Shown: positions 14,985 through 16,015 of the stretch, piece after piece
How positions within the stretch are numbered: position 1 is the stretch's first letter
Layout of the letters: every line of letters begins with the position of its first letter
From: Nitrospirota bacterium
Lineage (GTDB): Bacteria; Nitrospirota; Thermodesulfovibrionia; UBA6902
Length of the DNA: 16,015 nucleotides
Direction: 5' to 3'
Assembly: GCA_024277515.1 (NCBI GenBank)
Contig: JAJRVB010000056.1
Coordinates: 1 to 16,015 of the forward strand
Notes under the pieces: generated by a model
Databases searched by the model: none
What the model was told of the DNA's origin: nothing
Seen by the model: the letters and a program-made list of their open reading frames with translations, nothing else
Position numbers and translations under genes: made by a program

Positions 14985-15152
14985 GTAACAACTATTCAGT
15001 AACGGAAGGTAACAGATTAAAAATCAAAAATAAAAGATCAAAATTAAGGAGATTGATTTATATGATAAAAAACCTTCCGCAATTTTGATCTTTTGTCTTT
15101 AATTTTTACATTTCCATGTCCGCATTATACCCGATAACTGTATGGTGGTTAT
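14985..15152. repeat. Dispersed nested inverted repeat, copy C (168 bp), core reversed
   Basis: Left flank (CAACTATTCAGTAACGG, then AAAAATAAAAGATCAAAATTA) and right flank (TTTTTACATTTCCATG, then ATACCC-TAACTG-ATGGT) run in the same direction as in copies A and B. The 33-base core (15047-15079), however, reads AGGAGA..TTTATATGATAAAAA..CTTCC, the reverse complement of the A/B core. Inner repeats are at 15033-15046 and 15080-15093. It lies between the divergent ketosynthase and selenoprotein genes. Confidence 0.83.
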
Positions 15153-15195
15153 GTGTACTGTAGAAAATTATCTGCCTCCTGGTTATTATACTTAC

Positions 15196-15633
15196 ATGTC
15201 AAGAGTGGAAGAAGCAGTGTCATATTTCAAAAAAGGGTTCAACTGAACACAGTCACTCCTGGCAGCTTATGGAACTGAGCTGGGAATGGATTATGAGACT
15301 TCACTGAAAATCGGAAATGCCTTTGGCGGTGGAATGGGAAAAATGGGGGAAACCTGCGGCGCGGTTACAGGGGCCGTCATGGTCCTGAGCCTTGCATATG
15401 GAGCGGGACAGGAGAATTCCCGCAACACCGGAGAAAAGGCATACGATCGTGCCGGGGAGTTTATCCGGAAGTTCAGGGCGTGTCACGCATGCATTTCATG
15501 CAGAGACCTTCTGGGATTCGACTTGGCGTCCGGTGAAAAACCAGAGAAGGAAAAGGGAAAAATCATCTCGGAGAAGTGTCCTGAATATGTCAGAGACGCT
15601 GCTGAAATTATTGAACAGCTGCTGGGGAGATAA
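15196..15633 (+). CDS. C_GCAxxG_C_C family redox selenoprotein (in-frame TGA read as Sec)
   Basis: Predicted 145-residue redox protein. From ATG 15196 the frame reads MSRVEEAVSYFKKGFN, then TGA (15244-15246), then TQSLLAAYGTELGMDYETSL and on to a normal TAA. In the C_GCAxxG_C_C family this position is a conserved Cys (GFNC.Q), and Sec-containing members are known, so residue 17 is best read as selenocysteine. Family motifs follow: FGGGMGKMGETCGAVTG and, further on, CHACISC. A hairpin suitable as SECIS begins 11 bases after the TGA. Reading only from ATG 15286 would remove the first active-site residue and a well-conserved N-terminal helix. No strong Shine-Dalgarno is seen; ATG 15151 is an in-frame alternative start. 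moaC follows after 2 bases. The physiological substrate is unknown. Confidence 0.82.
15257..15285 (+). promoter_or_regulatory. Candidate bacterial SECIS hairpin
   Basis: Just after the in-frame TGA, CAGCT (15263-15267) pairs with AGCTG (15278-15282) around the 10-base loop TATGGAACTG. TCC (15257-15259) can extend the stem by pairing with GGA (15283-15285) across a 3-base bulge containing T. The base lies 11 bases past the TGA, and the loop contains GG, both as in the E. coli fdhF element as I recall it. Pairing was judged by eye, without energy calculation. Confidence 0.55.
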
Positions 15634-15635
15634 AT

Positions 15636-16015
15636 ATGGCGAAACAAAAAAACATGACCACAAAAAAACTTACACACATCGACAGTGAAGGCAGTGCATG
15701 CATGGTCGATGTGACTCACAAGCAGTCAAGTCAGAGAGAAGCCGTTGCAAGCGGCACGGTCCTGATGAAAAAAGCGACCCTCAATCTGATCACCGGCAAT
15801 AAAATTGCAAAGGGCAATGTCTTTGAAACAGCCAGAATTGCGGGCATCATGGCAGCAAAAAAGACGGGCGGTCTCATTCCGCTCTGCCATCCCCTGAACA
15901 TAACTTCAATCTCGGTTGAGTTCAAACCGGTCCGGTCAAAAGGCCGGGTAGATATTACCGCAAAGGCCAAGTGCACTGGACAGACCGGGGTGGAGATGGA
16001 GGCCCTTGCCGCGGT
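15636..16015 (+). CDS. moaC: Cyclic pyranopterin monophosphate synthase MoaC (3' end cut by window)
   Basis: The first 126 codons of MoaC, which with MoaA converts GTP to cyclic pyranopterin monophosphate, the first stage of molybdenum cofactor synthesis. Diagnostic segments are LTHIDSEGSACMVDV (12-26), KGNVFETARIAGIMAAKKT (59-77), LIPLCHPL (80-87; active-site H85) and QTGVEMEALAA (116-126; E120, E122). The remaining catalytic Asp and Lys lie beyond the window. GGGGAGA precedes the ATG, which is 2 bases after the selenoprotein stop, so the two are almost certainly co-transcribed. Mo-cofactor synthesis beside a selenoprotein is consistent with an anaerobe using Mo- or W-enzymes such as formate dehydrogenase (inference). 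Confidence 0.95.
   Translation, partial: MAKQKNMTTKKLTHIDSEGSACMVDVTHKQSSQREAVASGTVLMKKATLNLITGNKIAKGNVFETARIAGIMAAKKTGGLIPLCHPLNITSISVEFKPVRSKGRVDITAKAKCTGQTGVEMEALAA

Noticed and set aside
6657..15152. Repeated units as a CRISPR array
   Set aside because: Only three full copies, kilobases apart, internally palindromic, with no regular spacers and no cas genes.
15244..15246. TGA as evidence of a pseudogene or sequencing error
   Set aside because: It falls exactly on the redox Cys position, the frame is otherwise clean to a normal stop, and a plausible SECIS follows. Recoding is the simpler explanation, though selenocysteine machinery was not seen in this window.

Overview
The window is a stretch of bacterial chromosome of moderate base composition, dense in genes, with mostly housekeeping content. 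The organism looks Gram-negative and probably anaerobic or microaerophilic. The evidence is a lipobox lipoprotein, a WbaP-type surface-polysaccharide initiating enzyme, a rubredoxin, the non-mevalonate isoprenoid enzyme IspH, molybdenum-cofactor synthesis (MoaC), and a member of the C_GCAxxG_C_C redox family with an in-frame TGA that is best read as selenocysteine. Nitrospirota or a Desulfobacterota-like lineage would fit, but this is a guess from gene flavour and no 16S rRNA is present.

Layout, left to right. (1) 1-1828: the end of a membrane-anchored metallophosphoesterase; a decayed tail of an ORF6N-type (phage-associated) DNA-binding protein; then, on the minus strand, tRNA-Ser(GCU), a DUF2155-like lipoprotein gene and tRNA-Arg(ACG), packed so closely that they look co-transcribed. 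(2) 2072-6653, minus strand: a probable operon of a galT-type nucleotidylyltransferase, a 1026-residue soluble multi-sensor histidine kinase (GAF-GAF-PAS-GAF-PAS-HisKA-HATPase) and a stand-alone receiver protein. (3) 6951-9754: an RNase Z-like metallo-beta-lactamase-fold protein on the plus strand, convergent with rubredoxin, then WbaP on the minus strand. (4) 9905-12556, plus strand: a class IV PLP aminotransferase followed by a fused IspH-UbiA protein of 577 residues. (5) 12760-14925: a PAS-GGDEF protein lacking one metal-binding Asp, convergent with a FabF-type ketosynthase. (6) 15196-16015: the predicted selenoprotein and moaC, separated by 2 bases, with moaC cut off by the window edge.

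A repeat family is scattered through the right-hand intergenic regions. There are three full copies of about 170 bases (6657-6830, 8142-8315, 14985-15152), one half copy (13659-13700) and one doubtful relic. Each full copy has outer and inner inverted repeats around a 33-base core. In the third copy the core is reversed relative to its flanks.

The only gene-free stretch above 300 bases is 6594-6950, which holds one repeat copy, the likely galT promoter and an AT-rich -10 element before the next gene. The observations that most deserve follow-up are the recoded TGA with its candidate SECIS hairpin, the IspH-UbiA fusion, the repeat family with a flipped core, and the tRNA-mRNA-tRNA arrangement.
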